A stretch of 64,000 bases of DNA from Daejeonia sp002484105. Lineage in GTDB: Bacteria > Bacteroidota > Bacteroidia > Flavobacteriales > Weeksellaceae. Position numbers and translations under genes: made by a program. Where the stretch lies: NCBI RefSeq assembly GCF_051175565.1, contig NZ_CP195105.1:2046001-2110000 (forward strand). Reading direction: 5' to 3'. The stretch's first letter is position 1. Each line of letters opens with the position of its first letter. The notes below the pieces were generated by a model, which searched no databases, was not told the origin of the DNA, and saw nothing but the letters and a program-made list of their open reading frames with translations. Positions 1 through 8,440 of the stretch are shown piece by piece.

Positions 1-207
1 TACGACTACAAGATACGGATCATTGTTGCCCTGCAGGATAAGTGTTTTGAAAAGTTTTTCCGGATCTTCACCGATGGCTTCTGCAACATGTAGAGCACTC
101 AAATCATTCTCATCGACAGGATATTCCCGAAGTTCGTAGGGAATGCCAAGCTGGTCCAGAATGCGTGCAGCATTGGTTTTGTGCGATGTTTTTCTGGAAT
201 CTTTCAT
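1..207 (-). CDS. YbaK/EbsC-family aminoacyl-tRNA deacylase, partial (N-terminal 69 codons)
   Basis: Only the N-terminus is visible; the gene runs leftward out of the window. The peptide contains NAARILDQLGIPYELREYPV and then EDPEKLFKTLILQG. These match the start of the YbaK/EbsC fold, a trans-editing enzyme that hydrolyses mischarged tRNA (classically Cys-tRNA-Pro). The lysine in the FKTL motif corresponds to the residue essential in YbaK. The start at 207 is supported by a TAATTTTG -7 element only 4 nt upstream, so the mRNA should be leaderless. It diverges from the ohrR-like gene. YbaK and ProX subfamilies cannot be separated from this fragment. Confidence 0.8.
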   Translation of the reverse strand, partial: MKDSRKTSHKTNAARILDQLGIPYELREYPVDENDLSALHVAEAIGEDPEKLFKTLILQGNNDPYLVVV

Positions 208-219
208 TCTGCAAAATTA
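205..219 (-). promoter_or_regulatory. -7 element of the ybaK-like gene, leaderless arrangement
   Basis: On the minus strand TAATTTTG (219-212) is followed by CAGA and then the ATG. This matches the Bacteroidetes -7 consensus TAnnTTTG exactly. A start site 4-5 nt after the element would fall on the start codon. No TTG -33 element sits at the usual 17-23 nt. Confidence 0.6.
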
Positions 220-278
220 ATATTTTTCCCGGATGATGATTGAGCATCCTATTTCTGCAATTAAATTTTAAGCAAATA

Positions 279-294
279 TATTTTGTACAATATA
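279..294. promoter_or_regulatory. Candidate OhrR-type operator
   Basis: TATTTTGTACAATATA contains the perfect 8-bp palindrome TTGTACAA (283-290), with flanking arms matching at 3 of 4 positions. It overlaps the TTG -33 element of the MarR/OhrR-like gene. MarR-family repressors usually bind such AT-rich palindromes in their own promoters, so autoregulation is a reasonable inference. Confidence 0.45.
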
Positions 295-312
295 AATATA
301 TGTTTACCTTTG
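283..312 (+). promoter_or_regulatory. Bacteroidetes-type promoter of the ohrR-like gene
   Basis: A TTG at 283-285 and TACCTTTG at 305-312 are separated by 19 nt, both exact matches to the TTG / TAnnTTTG consensus. Transcription should begin around 317, which rules out a start codon at 283 and favours the ATGs at 322 or 328. Confidence 0.75.
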
Positions 313-321
313 CAGCATAAA

Positions 322-756
322 ATGGTTATGGAAGCAGAGAATTTAAAAATCAGCAGTCAGGCATGTTTCCCGCTTTATGTACTTTCGCGGGAGATTACCG
401 GTATCTACCGTCCTTATCTGGACGCTTTGGATCTTACCTATCCACAGTATCTTGTACTGATGGTACTTTGGGAACAGCAGCCACAAACGGTGAATGCTAT
501 TGGCGAAATCCTCCATCTGGACAGTGGCACACTGACGCCTTTGCTGAAAAGACTCGAAGCCAAAAAACTGATCAGCCGCCAGCGTAAAAGCTGTGACGAG
601 AGAGTAGTGGAAATTACGCTGACGGAAACGGGGACCGAATTGCAGGGAGAAGCCCGTAAAATACCTGAAAAAGTGATACAGACGCTAGATATTTCGCAGG
701 ATGAGATTAACCAGCTGAAGGCCATCACCCGGAAAATACTCCAGAGAATCCAATAA
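322..756 (+). CDS. ohrR: OhrR-like MarR-family peroxide-sensing regulator
   Basis: This 144-residue winged-helix regulator (142 if the ATG at 328 is used) has the signature OhrR N-terminus, with Cys15 in SQACFPLYVLSREI followed by YRPYLDALDLTYPQYLVLMV. In OhrR proteins that cysteine is oxidised by organic hydroperoxides and tyrosines in this region buffer it. The recognition helix lies in the DSGTLTPLLKRLEAKK segment and the wing in RKSCDERVVEITLT. A second cysteine in the wing leaves open a two-Cys mechanism. It heads a unit with DUF1304 and nitroreductase genes; no ohr peroxidase gene is in the window. The start was chosen from the promoter at 283-312. Confidence 0.82.
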   Translation: MVMEAENLKISSQACFPLYVLSREITGIYRPYLDALDLTYPQYLVLMVLWEQQPQTVNAIGEILHLDSGTLTPLLKRLEAKKLISRQRKSCDERVVEITLTETGTELQGEARKIPEKVIQTLDISQDEINQLKAITRKILQRIQ

Positions 757-782
757 CGACTACCTCACTGTAATAAAATATC

Positions 783-1151
783 ATGGAAATTTTTGCAAAA
801 ATTCTTATAGCTGTTATCGCGGGCGAACATCTCTTTATCCTTTGGATGGAAATGTTCTCCTGGGACAAAACGGGAAAAAAAGCCTTTAAGGGAGCGCTTC
901 CTGACGACATGTTTATCCCTACAAAAGGCATGGCAGCCAATCAGGGACTGTACAATGGTTTTCTTGCTGCAGGTTTGTTGTGGTCTTTTTTTATCAGTGA
1001 TCCGCAGTGGTCATTCAATATCAGTGTGTTTTTTCTGTCGTGTGTAGTGGTAGCAGGGCTTTATGGAGCTGTAACGGCTTCCGGAAAGATTTTCTTTGTC
1101 CAGGCATTGCCGGCATTGCTTGCACTTATTTTTCTGCTCACTTCAAAATAA
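783..1151 (+). CDS. DUF1304 family small membrane protein
   Basis: A 122-residue integral membrane protein with four predicted helices (about residues 5-24, 55-71, 77-95 and 102-120). The GEHLFILWMEMFSW and ANQGLYNGFLAAGL segments are characteristic of DUF1304. Members are often found beside MarR/OhrR-type regulators and redox genes, but no biochemical role is established. It starts 26 nt after the regulator and is probably co-transcribed with it and the following nitroreductase, which suggests a role in oxidant or electrophile stress; that is inference from context. Confidence 0.8.
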   Translation: MEIFAKILIAVIAGEHLFILWMEMFSWDKTGKKAFKGALPDDMFIPTKGMAANQGLYNGFLAAGLLWSFFISDPQWSFNISVFFLSCVVVAGLYGAVTASGKIFFVQALPALLALIFLLTSK

Positions 1152-1181
1152 ATAGTATTCATCAAAACAATAATATACAAA

Positions 1182-1814
1182 ATGTCATTAATAGAAGATT
1201 TAAAATGGAGACATGCCGTAAAGGCATATAATCCGGATAAAAAAGTTGCCCCGGAAGATATCGAAAAAATTGTGGAAGCAGCACGTATGGCGCCCACTTC
1301 TTCAGGACTTCAGCCGTTCAAAGTGATCGTTGTCAGCAGTCCGGATCTTAAAAACAAACTGGCGGAAGGTGCTCTGAACCCGGATTGTATGAGAGAATGT
1401 TCGCACGTTATCATTTTTGCAGCATGGGACCGCTATACAGAAGAGAGAATTGATCATATCTATGATTTTACTACCGACGAAAGAGGGCTTCCGAGAGGCC
1501 GTTTTGGCAGTTATACCGACAAACTGAAATCCATCTATCTGCCACAGCCTGCAGAAGAAAATTTTGCACATACGGCAAGGCAGACTTATATTGCGTTGGG
1601 CCTTGCGCTTGCCCAGGCTGCAGAGCTGCATATAGATACAACGCCGGTAGAAGGTTTTGATAATGCCTTGGTGGATGATGTTTTGGGACTTGAAAAACTT
1701 GGACTGAAAAGTGTATCGCTGATCTATGCCGGTGTTGCTGATCCCGAAAGAGACTGGATAGCGCCGATGAAGAAAGTGCGGGTTCCAAAAGAAGAATTTG
1801 TCGTCGAAATGTAA
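1182..1814 (+). CDS. NAD(P)H-dependent nitroreductase-family oxidoreductase
   Basis: A 210-residue cytoplasmic flavoprotein of the NfsB/nitroreductase fold. FMN-binding positions are visible in WRHAVKAYNPDKKV near the N-terminus and in AARMAPTSSGLQPFKVIVV at about residues 30-48. The C-terminus ends in a typical KKVRVPKEEF stretch. The length equals that of single-domain homodimeric nitroreductases. It follows the DUF1304 gene by 30 nt and is closed by a hairpin terminator, so it is probably the last gene of an OhrR-controlled unit. Physiological substrates in this family are usually unknown (quinones, nitroaromatics or aldehydes are possible). Confidence 0.85.
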   Translation: MSLIEDLKWRHAVKAYNPDKKVAPEDIEKIVEAARMAPTSSGLQPFKVIVVSSPDLKNKLAEGALNPDCMRECSHVIIFAAWDRYTEERIDHIYDFTTDERGLPRGRFGSYTDKLKSIYLPQPAEENFAHTARQTYIALGLALAQAAELHIDTTPVEGFDNALVDDVLGLEKLGLKSVSLIYAGVADPERDWIAPMKKVRVPKEEFVVEM

Positions 1815-1850
1815 AAAATCATTTGTGTTTATAACAGCCTTACCGGCATT

Positions 1851-1880
1851 AACCGTCTCTATAAAAGAGGCGGTTTTTTA
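1851..1880 (+). terminator. Rho-independent terminator after the nitroreductase gene
   Basis: AACCGTCTCT, loop ATAAA, AGAGGCGGTT (10 bp with one G-T wobble) followed by a T run. Confidence 0.85.
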
Positions 1881-2329
1881 CTTCTTTAGGAAAAGCATAA
1901 TATTGTCGAAGTGAGCCACTGCAAGAGAAAGTGAATAAAGACTGAAATTTTTTGATGTTTATCTTCCAAGATCTTTAAAAAGATGAAAAATAGCCCTTCA
2001 ATCTAAAAATAATTTAAAATCAATTTAAATTAGACTTTGAACTAAAGTTTTTTTTAATAAGGATTTTTATTGCTTTGTTTTAAAATTTTTAATACCACAC
2101 CCTTATTAAACTATGGGTGTTTTTATTTTATTTAATTATTCTGTTAAGATGAAGTATGTTTATTTGGGGGTATTTGAAAAAAATATAATTTTTGTTTTTA
2201 TTTTTAATTTTTATAATATGCATCTAATTTCTTAAAAGTAAAAATAATTAATAATTTTAATTTGTTTTTATTAATTAAAAATAATAATATTGTATCAAAT
2301 ATTGAAAACTCAATAAATTATTAAAATAA
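1881..2329 (+). other. 450-bp AT-rich gltB leader with a terminator-like hairpin
   Basis: There is no plausible gene here. The sequence is extremely AT-rich and has no exact TAnnTTTG element that I can place with confidence. ACACCC (2097-2102) pairs with GGGTGT (2115-2120) across a 12-nt loop, and TTTTATTTTATTT follows. This resembles an intrinsic terminator about 210 nt before gltB. It could be an attenuator or the end of a short leader RNA. Confidence 0.4.
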
Positions 2330-5300
2330 ATGGAGATGAATAAGAGTTATGGGTTATATCAGCCTGATTTTGAGTTTGATTCTTGTGGAGTAGGGTTCGT
2401 GGCCAATATAAAAGGGATAAAGAGTTTCAAAATTGTCAGTGATGCCATCACGATGCTGGAGAATATGGAACATCGCGGTGCCACCGGCTACGAAAGCAAT
2501 ACCGGAGACGGTGCCGGGATACAATTACAGATTCCTCACGAACTTCTGCATGAAGAAGCCCTGAACTACGGGATAGACCTTCCGGAACCCGGGCAGTACG
2601 GTGTAGGAATGCTTTTTTTTCCGCAGAACAGTTTTATTATTGAAGAATGCAGGGAAATTATTGCACAGTCGGCAGACAAACTCAATCTTAAAATATTGGG
2701 ATATCGCCCTGTGCCTGTCAGCAATGTTGATCTCGGAGAGATTGCGAGAAGTGTGGAACCGGTTATGGAAATGCTATTTGTGGAACGACCATATGATATT
2801 GAGACAGACCGTGATTTTGAAAGGCGGCTTTTTGTATTCCGCAATTATATTTCCCATCAGATCCGCAGTGTTACCCTGAATGATCCGATTGGCTTTTATG
2901 TCGCTTCCTTTTCCTGCAGGAAACTGATCTATAAAGGACAGTTGCGTTCTGTACAAATCCGCAGTTATTTTAAAGATCTTACAGATCCGCGTATGCGTTC
3001 GGCTTTTGGAATGGTGCATTCTCGTTTTGCTACCAACACCAATCCCACATGGAGTCTTGCGCAGCCGTTTCGTTTCATTGCGCATAATGGAGAAATCAAC
3101 ACCATCGGGGGAAACCTGAACTGGCTGAAATCTGCCGAAAAAACTTTCGAAAGCCGCTATTTTACCCCACAGGAAATGGACATGATCCTGCCACTTACAA
3201 GACCTGGGCAATCCGATTCTTCTTATCTTGATAATATGGTAGAGCTGTTGTATCACTCAGGTCGTTCCCTGCCACATGTCATGATGATGCTGATTCCCGA
3301 AGCCTGGGACGGCAACAAAGATATGCAGCAATACAAAAAAGATTTCTACGAATTTCATGCCTGTATGATGGAACCATGGGACGGGCCGGCTTCCATATCA
3401 TTTACCGATGGAGAAATCATCGGGGCAACACTGGACAGAAACGGACTGCGCCCATCGCGGTTTTGTGTGACATCGGATGATATTGTTATTATGGCTTCCG
3501 AATCGGGGGCACTTCCGGTTAATCCAGCAAAAGTGGTGAAAAGAGGACGCCTGCAGCCCGGGAAAATGTTCCTTGTTGACATGAATAAAGGAGCAATTAT
3601 CAGCGATGAGGAACTCAAGGAAGAGATATGTTCTTCAAAACCTTACCGGGAATGGCTCGACAATATGAAAATTAATATTGATGAACTCCCAAGCCCGAGA
3701 ATACGCTTCAACAGACTTCAGCTGGAAGATATTTTCAAATATCAGAAAGCATTCGGATACAGTCGGGAAGATCTCAATATTCTGATTAAAGAGATGGCCA
3801 AAAGCGGCAAAGAACCCATTGGTGCAATGGGATTTGATGCTCCGCTGGCGGTTCTCAGTGAAAAGCCTCAGCATCTGAGTTATTATTTCAAACAGCTTTT
3901 TGCACAGGTGACCAACCCGCCGATTGACCCCATCCGCGAACGTCTTGTAATGTCATTAACGACGATTATCGGAGGAAACGGAAATCTCCTTGAAGAAGAC
4001 AAAAGCTTTGCACATTCCATCAAACTTGACAATCCGATTATCAACAACGAACAGCTTGAAAAACTGCGCAGCGTGGATACCGGAAAGTTTCAGTCCAAAA
4101 CCATTTATACTTACTTCAATGCCGACGGAAAAGCCGGAAGCCTCAAAAAAGCAATTGACAGGATATGCCGTTATGCAACAGATGCTGTGGATGACGGTTT
4201 TGAAGTCATTATTCTTTCCGACCGTTCCATTGATTCTCAGCATGCTGCAATACCGTCATTACTGGCTTGTTCGGCCGTACACCATCATCTGATTCGCAAA
4301 GGTGTCAGAAGAAAAGTGGGTATCGTAATGGAAGCAGGAGATGTTTGGGAAGTGCATCATTTCGCCACGCTTCTTGGTTTTGGGGCAACGGCCATAAATC
4401 CCTATCTGGCACTGGCAACAATACGTCAGCTGTATCATCAGGGAGAGTTTGGCGAAGAAACAGATCTCGAACTGCTGAAGTACAATTACAAAAAAGCCGT
4501 AGGAGACGGGCTGCTGAAGATTTTCTCAAAAATGGGGATTTCCACATTGCAGTCATATCACGGCGCTCAGATATTTGAAATTATCGGAATTAATAAACTT
4601 GTGGTCAATACTTGTTTTACGGGAGCTATTTCAAGAATTAACGGAATCGGTTTTGACGACATTGCCAGGGAAGCCCTTGCCAAGCATATCCAAGCATTTG
4701 GTGAGGAGGCTGTGAAAAATATTCTTGATGCTGGCGGCATTTACCAGTGGAAAAAAGACAGTGAATACCACCAGTACAATCCTGCCACAGTACATCTGCT
4801 GCAGCAGGCCTCCTGGAAAAACAGCTATGAACTGTTTAAAAAATATTCTCGTCTGGTAAACCGTATGACGGAGAAAGCTGCCATGCTGAGGGGAATGCTG
4901 GAGTTTCAGAGTGATCGCGAACCGGTTTCCCTGGACGAAGTGGAACCTGTAGAAAATATTATGAAACGTTTTGCTACAGGCGCGATGTCTTTTGGATCGA
5001 TTTCGTGGGAAGCGCATACTACACTGGCTATCGCCATGAACCGTATCGGTGCCAAAAGCAATACCGGTGAAGGCGGAGAAGATGAAAACCGCTATATTAT
5101 AGACGAAAACGGAAATAATCTGCGTTCTGCCATCAAACAAGTGGCATCCGGAAGATTCGGCGTTACGGCGAGATACCTTACGGAAGCGGATGAAATCCAG
5201 ATTAAAATGGCGCAGGGTGCAAAACCCGGCGAGGGAGGACAGCTTCCGGGACATAAAGTTGATTCGTGGATTGGTAAAACAAGACACTCTACCCCCGGAG

Positions 5301-6835
5301 TCGGACTGATTTCGCCACCGCCACATCATGATATTTATTCCATCGAAGATCTGGCACAGTTGATTTTTGATCTTAAAAATGCAAACCGTCATGCAAGAAT
5401 TTCCGTAAAACTGGTTTCCAAAGCCGGTGTCGGAACCATTGCATCGGGTGTTGCAAAAGCGAAGGCAGATCATATCCTGGTCTCCGGTTACGACGGGGGC
5501 ACAGGCGCCTCTCCGTTGAGCTCCATACGGCATACCGGACTTCCCTGGGAACTTGGCATTGCAGAAACGCACCAGACGTTAATCAAAAACAAACTTCGTC
5601 AACGCGTTACCCTTCAGGTGGACGGGCAGATCAAAACCGGAAGAGATATTGTGATAGCGACACTTCTCGGGGCAGAAGAATGGGGCGTGGCAACTTCTGC
5701 GCTGATTGTGGAAGGATGTATCCTGATGAGAAAATGCCATCTGAACACCTGTCCGGTCGGTATTGCCACCCAAAATGAAGAGCTGCGGAAAAAATTTGAA
5801 GGCAAACCTGAGCATATTGTTAACTATTTCTATTTCCTTGCAACAGAAGCCCGAGAAATTATGGCAAGCCTCGGTTTCAGGACGGTTGATGAGATGGTAG
5901 GGCAGTCTCAGTGTCTGGTAAAAAAATCAGATGTCAGTTTCTGGAAGCACCAGCATGTAGACCTCAGTCCGCTGCTCTATAAGGCAGAAAACGAGCTTCC
6001 ACAGATTAAAGCAGAAGAACAGGATCACGGGCTGGCCGATTCGCTTTCATGGGAAATGATTGAAGCTTCAAAAGATGCTGTACAGAACAATGGTACTGCA
6101 GAGGCCTGCTTTCATATCAAGAATACAGACCGCGCCGTAGGAACGATTCTCTCTCATGAACTTACCAAAATATACCAATCAGAAGGAATGCCGGAAGATT
6201 CTCTGAAATTCCACTTTAAAGGAACTGCCGGACAAAGTTTTGGCGCATTCTGTAACAAAGGAATGACCATGACGCTGGAAGGAGATGCCAATGACTATTT
6301 CGGAAAAGGCCTTTCGGGTGCGAAACTCGCCGTATTCCCGGACAGTGAAGCGATTATCAAAGCGAATGAAAACAGTATTATTGGTAATGTGGCACTCTAT
6401 GGGGCAACTTCTGGAAAAGTCTTCATCAACGGAATGGCAGGAGAGCGCTTCTGTGTAAGAAATTCGGGAGCTACCGCTGTTGTAGAAGGCATTGGTGATC
6501 ACGGATGTGAGTATATGACCGGTGGGAAAGTGGTGATACTGGGAGATGTCGGAAGAAATTTTGGTGCCGGAATGAGTGGTGGAATCGCCTATGTATGGGA
6601 TATTAATAACAGTCTCGGGCAGAATTTCAATCCGGATATGGCGGGTCTTGAAGAAATAACAAATGAAGACAGGATTCTGATCCGCGACCTTGTTCAGGAG
6701 CATCATGAAATGACAAAAAGCCCACTCGCAGCCTATCTGCTGAGCGATCTGGAAAATAATTTCCGGTATTTTGTAAAGGTGTATCCGCGTGAGTATAAAA
6801 AAGCAATCGAAAACCAAATCAATAGTGTAAAATAA
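2330..6835 (+). CDS. gltB: Glutamate synthase (NADPH) large subunit
   Basis: This 1501-residue enzyme makes two glutamates from glutamine and 2-oxoglutarate, with reducing power from GltD. A short propeptide precedes Cys19 in FDSCGVGF, the N-terminal nucleophile of the class II amidotransferase domain (about 19-430). A central domain and the FMN-binding synthase barrel follow. The 3Fe-4S ligands are in CILMRKCHLNTCPVG (C-x5-C-x4-C, around residue 1133). The C-terminal GXGXG beta-helix has repeats such as GDVGRNFGAGMSGG. Length is normal for the family. Its stop overlaps the gltD start by one base (TAATG), indicating translational coupling. Confidence 0.97.
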   Translation: MEMNKSYGLYQPDFEFDSCGVGFVANIKGIKSFKIVSDAITMLENMEHRGATGYESNTGDGAGIQLQIPHELLHEEALNYGIDLPEPGQYGVGMLFFPQNSFIIEECREIIAQSADKLNLKILGYRPVPVSNVDLGEIARSVEPVMEMLFVERPYDIETDRDFERRLFVFRNYISHQIRSVTLNDPIGFYVASFSCRKLIYKGQLRSVQIRSYFKDLTDPRMRSAFGMVHSRFATNTNPTWSLAQPFRFIAHNGEINTIGGNLNWLKSAEKTFESRYFTPQEMDMILPLTRPGQSDSSYLDNMVELLYHSGRSLPHVMMMLIPEAWDGNKDMQQYKKDFYEFHACMMEPWDGPASISFTDGEIIGATLDRNGLRPSRFCVTSDDIVIMASESGALPVNPAKVVKRGRLQPGKMFLVDMNKGAIISDEELKEEICSSKPYREWLDNMKINIDELPSPRIRFNRLQLEDIFKYQKAFGYSREDLNILIKEMAKSGKEPIGAMGFDAPLAVLSEKPQHLSYYFKQLFAQVTNPPIDPIRERLVMSLTTIIGGNGNLLEEDKSFAHSIKLDNPIINNEQLEKLRSVDTGKFQSKTIYTYFNADGKAGSLKKAIDRICRYATDAVDDGFEVIILSDRSIDSQHAAIPSLLACSAVHHHLIRKGVRRKVGIVMEAGDVWEVHHFATLLGFGATAINPYLALATIRQLYHQGEFGEETDLELLKYNYKKAVGDGLLKIFSKMGISTLQSYHGAQIFEIIGINKLVVNTCFTGAISRINGIGFDDIAREALAKHIQAFGEEAVKNILDAGGIYQWKKDSEYHQYNPATVHLLQQASWKNSYELFKKYSRLVNRMTEKAAMLRGMLEFQSDREPVSLDEVEPVENIMKRFATGAMSFGSISWEAHTTLAIAMNRIGAKSNTGEGGEDENRYIIDENGNNLRSAIKQVASGRFGVTARYLTEADEIQIKMAQGAKPGEGGQLPGHKVDSWIGKTRHSTPGVGLISPPPHHDIYSIEDLAQLIFDLKNANRHARISVKLVSKAGVGTIASGVAKAKADHILVSGYDGGTGASPLSSIRHTGLPWELGIAETHQTLIKNKLRQRVTLQVDGQIKTGRDIVIATLLGAEEWGVATSALIVEGCILMRKCHLNTCPVGIATQNEELRKKFEGKPEHIVNYFYFLATEAREIMASLGFRTVDEMVGQSQCLVKKSDVSFWKHQHVDLSPLLYKAENELPQIKAEEQDHGLADSLSWEMIEASKDAVQNNGTAEACFHIKNTDRAVGTILSHELTKIYQSEGMPEDSLKFHFKGTAGQSFGAFCNKGMTMTLEGDANDYFGKGLSGAKLAVFPDSEAIIKANENSIIGNVALYGATSGKVFINGMAGERFCVRNSGATAVVEGIGDHGCEYMTGGKVVILGDVGRNFGAGMSGGIAYVWDINNSLGQNFNPDMAGLEEITNEDRILIRDLVQEHHEMTKSPLAAYLLSDLENNFRYFVKVYPREYKKAIENQINSVK

Positions 6836-8262
6836 TGGGAAAGCCAGATGGATTTTTGCTGTATGACAGAGAACTTCCCGCCAAAGAAAAAGTTGCGGAA
6901 AGGATTACCAATTATAAAGAATTTATCAGGAGACCTTCGGAAGAACTGCTTAACCATCAGGCTGCAAGGTGTATGGACTGCGGTATACCGTTTTGCCAGA
7001 ATGGCTGTCCGCTGGGGAATGTAATTCCGGAGTTTAATGATGCCGTTTATCAGAAACATTGGGAAAAAGCTTACACGATCCTGATGTCGACGAATAATTT
7101 TCCCGAATTTACGGGAAGAGTATGCCCGGCTCCCTGCGAATCGGCCTGCGTACTGGGAATCAACAGTCGCCCGGTTACCATCGAGGAAATCGAAAAAAAT
7201 ATCGTCGAAATCGCTTTTGAAAAAGGTTTTGCAAAACCGCAGATTCCCGAATTCAGAACAGGAAAAAAAGTTGCCGTTGTAGGCTCCGGACCTGCAGGCA
7301 TGGCCGCTGCTTATCAGCTGAACCAGATGGGGCACGAAGTGACCGTTTTTGAGAAAGATCCGGAAATCGGTGGTCTGCTGAGGTTCGGTATTCCTGATTT
7401 TAAATTGGACAAAAAAATTATTGAAAGACGTGTCCGCTGGATGGCTGAAGAGGGGATAGAATTCCGCACAAGTGTCAATGTGGGAGAAGATTATTCGTCT
7501 GATGATCTGAACCGTAATTTTGATGCTATTGTTCTGGCAATGGGCAGCACGGTTCCGAAAGACCTGCGCGTATACAACCGTGAGGCTCGTGGTGTATATT
7601 TTGCGATGGATTATCTGAGACAAAGCAACAAACGTATCAGCGGAATACCCTATACGGAAGAAGACATCCTGACTCATGGAAAAAAAGTTGTTGTGATTGG
7701 AGGTGGAGATACCGCTTCAGACTGTATTGGAACGGCCAACAGGCAAGGCGCCAAAGAAATTTATCAGATTTATTACAAGCCCGAGCAGCCTGCGGAACGA
7801 GATGAAACCATGCCTTGGCCTACCGTTCCTATGCTTCTTCAGGTTACTTCTTCCCACGAGGAAGGCTGTGTAAGAAAATGGGCGGTAAATTCAAAAGGAT
7901 TTGAAACCGACCAAAACGGAAATCTTACAGGACTGAAACTTGTAGAAGTGGAGTGGCACAGAGATCCCGTTACGCGTCAGTTTGTCAATTATAATGAAAA
8001 ACCCGGATCGGAGTTTGTCATCGAATGTGATATTGCCTTTATCGCGCTCGGATACAAACATGTAGAACATCAGGGTCTTGTGGAACAGCTTGACATTCAC
8101 CTGGATACCAAAGGAAACCTGATGGGAGATGATGTGGAGTTCCGCACCAATCAGCAGAAAGTTTTCGCCTGCGGCGACGCGAGAAAAGGGCAGAGCCTTG
8201 TGGTATGGGCGATAGCCGAAGGGCGCAAGTGTGCAGAAAAAGTGGATGAATTTCTGACCTAA
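6835..8262 (+). CDS. gltD: Glutamate synthase (NADPH) small subunit
   Basis: A 475-residue flavoprotein that passes electrons from NADPH to GltB. N-terminal cysteine clusters CMDCGIPFCQNGCP and CPAPCESACVLGI bind 4Fe-4S centres. The FAD site is VAVVGSGPAGMAAAYQL (about 143-159) and the NADPH site VVVIGGGDTASDCIGTA (about 283-299). The C-terminus carries the FAD motif with CGDARKGQSLVVWAIAEGR. It overlaps gltB by one base and is followed by a terminator, so the operon is gltBD. All expected cofactor residues are present. Confidence 0.97.
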   Translation: MGKPDGFLLYDRELPAKEKVAERITNYKEFIRRPSEELLNHQAARCMDCGIPFCQNGCPLGNVIPEFNDAVYQKHWEKAYTILMSTNNFPEFTGRVCPAPCESACVLGINSRPVTIEEIEKNIVEIAFEKGFAKPQIPEFRTGKKVAVVGSGPAGMAAAYQLNQMGHEVTVFEKDPEIGGLLRFGIPDFKLDKKIIERRVRWMAEEGIEFRTSVNVGEDYSSDDLNRNFDAIVLAMGSTVPKDLRVYNREARGVYFAMDYLRQSNKRISGIPYTEEDILTHGKKVVVIGGGDTASDCIGTANRQGAKEIYQIYYKPEQPAERDETMPWPTVPMLLQVTSSHEEGCVRKWAVNSKGFETDQNGNLTGLKLVEVEWHRDPVTRQFVNYNEKPGSEFVIECDIAFIALGYKHVEHQGLVEQLDIHLDTKGNLMGDDVEFRTNQQKVFACGDARKGQSLVVWAIAEGRKCAEKVDEFLT

Positions 8263-8284
8263 AATAACATTCATATTCTCTGGA

Positions 8285-8317
8285 AGGGTTACCGGCTTGT
8301 CCGGAGCCCTTTTTTTG
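8285..8317 (+). terminator. Terminator of gltBD
   Basis: AGGGT and ACCGG arms pair with CCGG and GCCCT around a short loop (8285-8310, small internal bulge), followed by seven T residues. Confidence 0.8.
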
Positions 8318-8440
8318 TGATGAAGCAGGTTTTTACAGCCATTCAATTTAGCCTGTTACGGCTTTCATATCTTGTTTTTTTTCACGATATTTGTAGGCAT
8401 TTTGATTTGAAAATAGTTTTAGAAACAGTTAAAAGAGAAT

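Noticed and set aside
4631..5572. A 313-codon open frame antisense to gltB
   Set aside because: It is a shadow of a strongly conserved gene and has no family features or promoter.
6733..7677. A 314-codon antisense frame spanning the gltB/gltD junction
   Set aside because: Low-complexity Phe/Ile/Ser-rich translation typical of antisense of an AT-rich coding sequence.
8372..8393. TTG plus GATATTTG as the gyrB promoter
   Set aside because: The spacing of 11 nt is too short and the -7 element is one base off.
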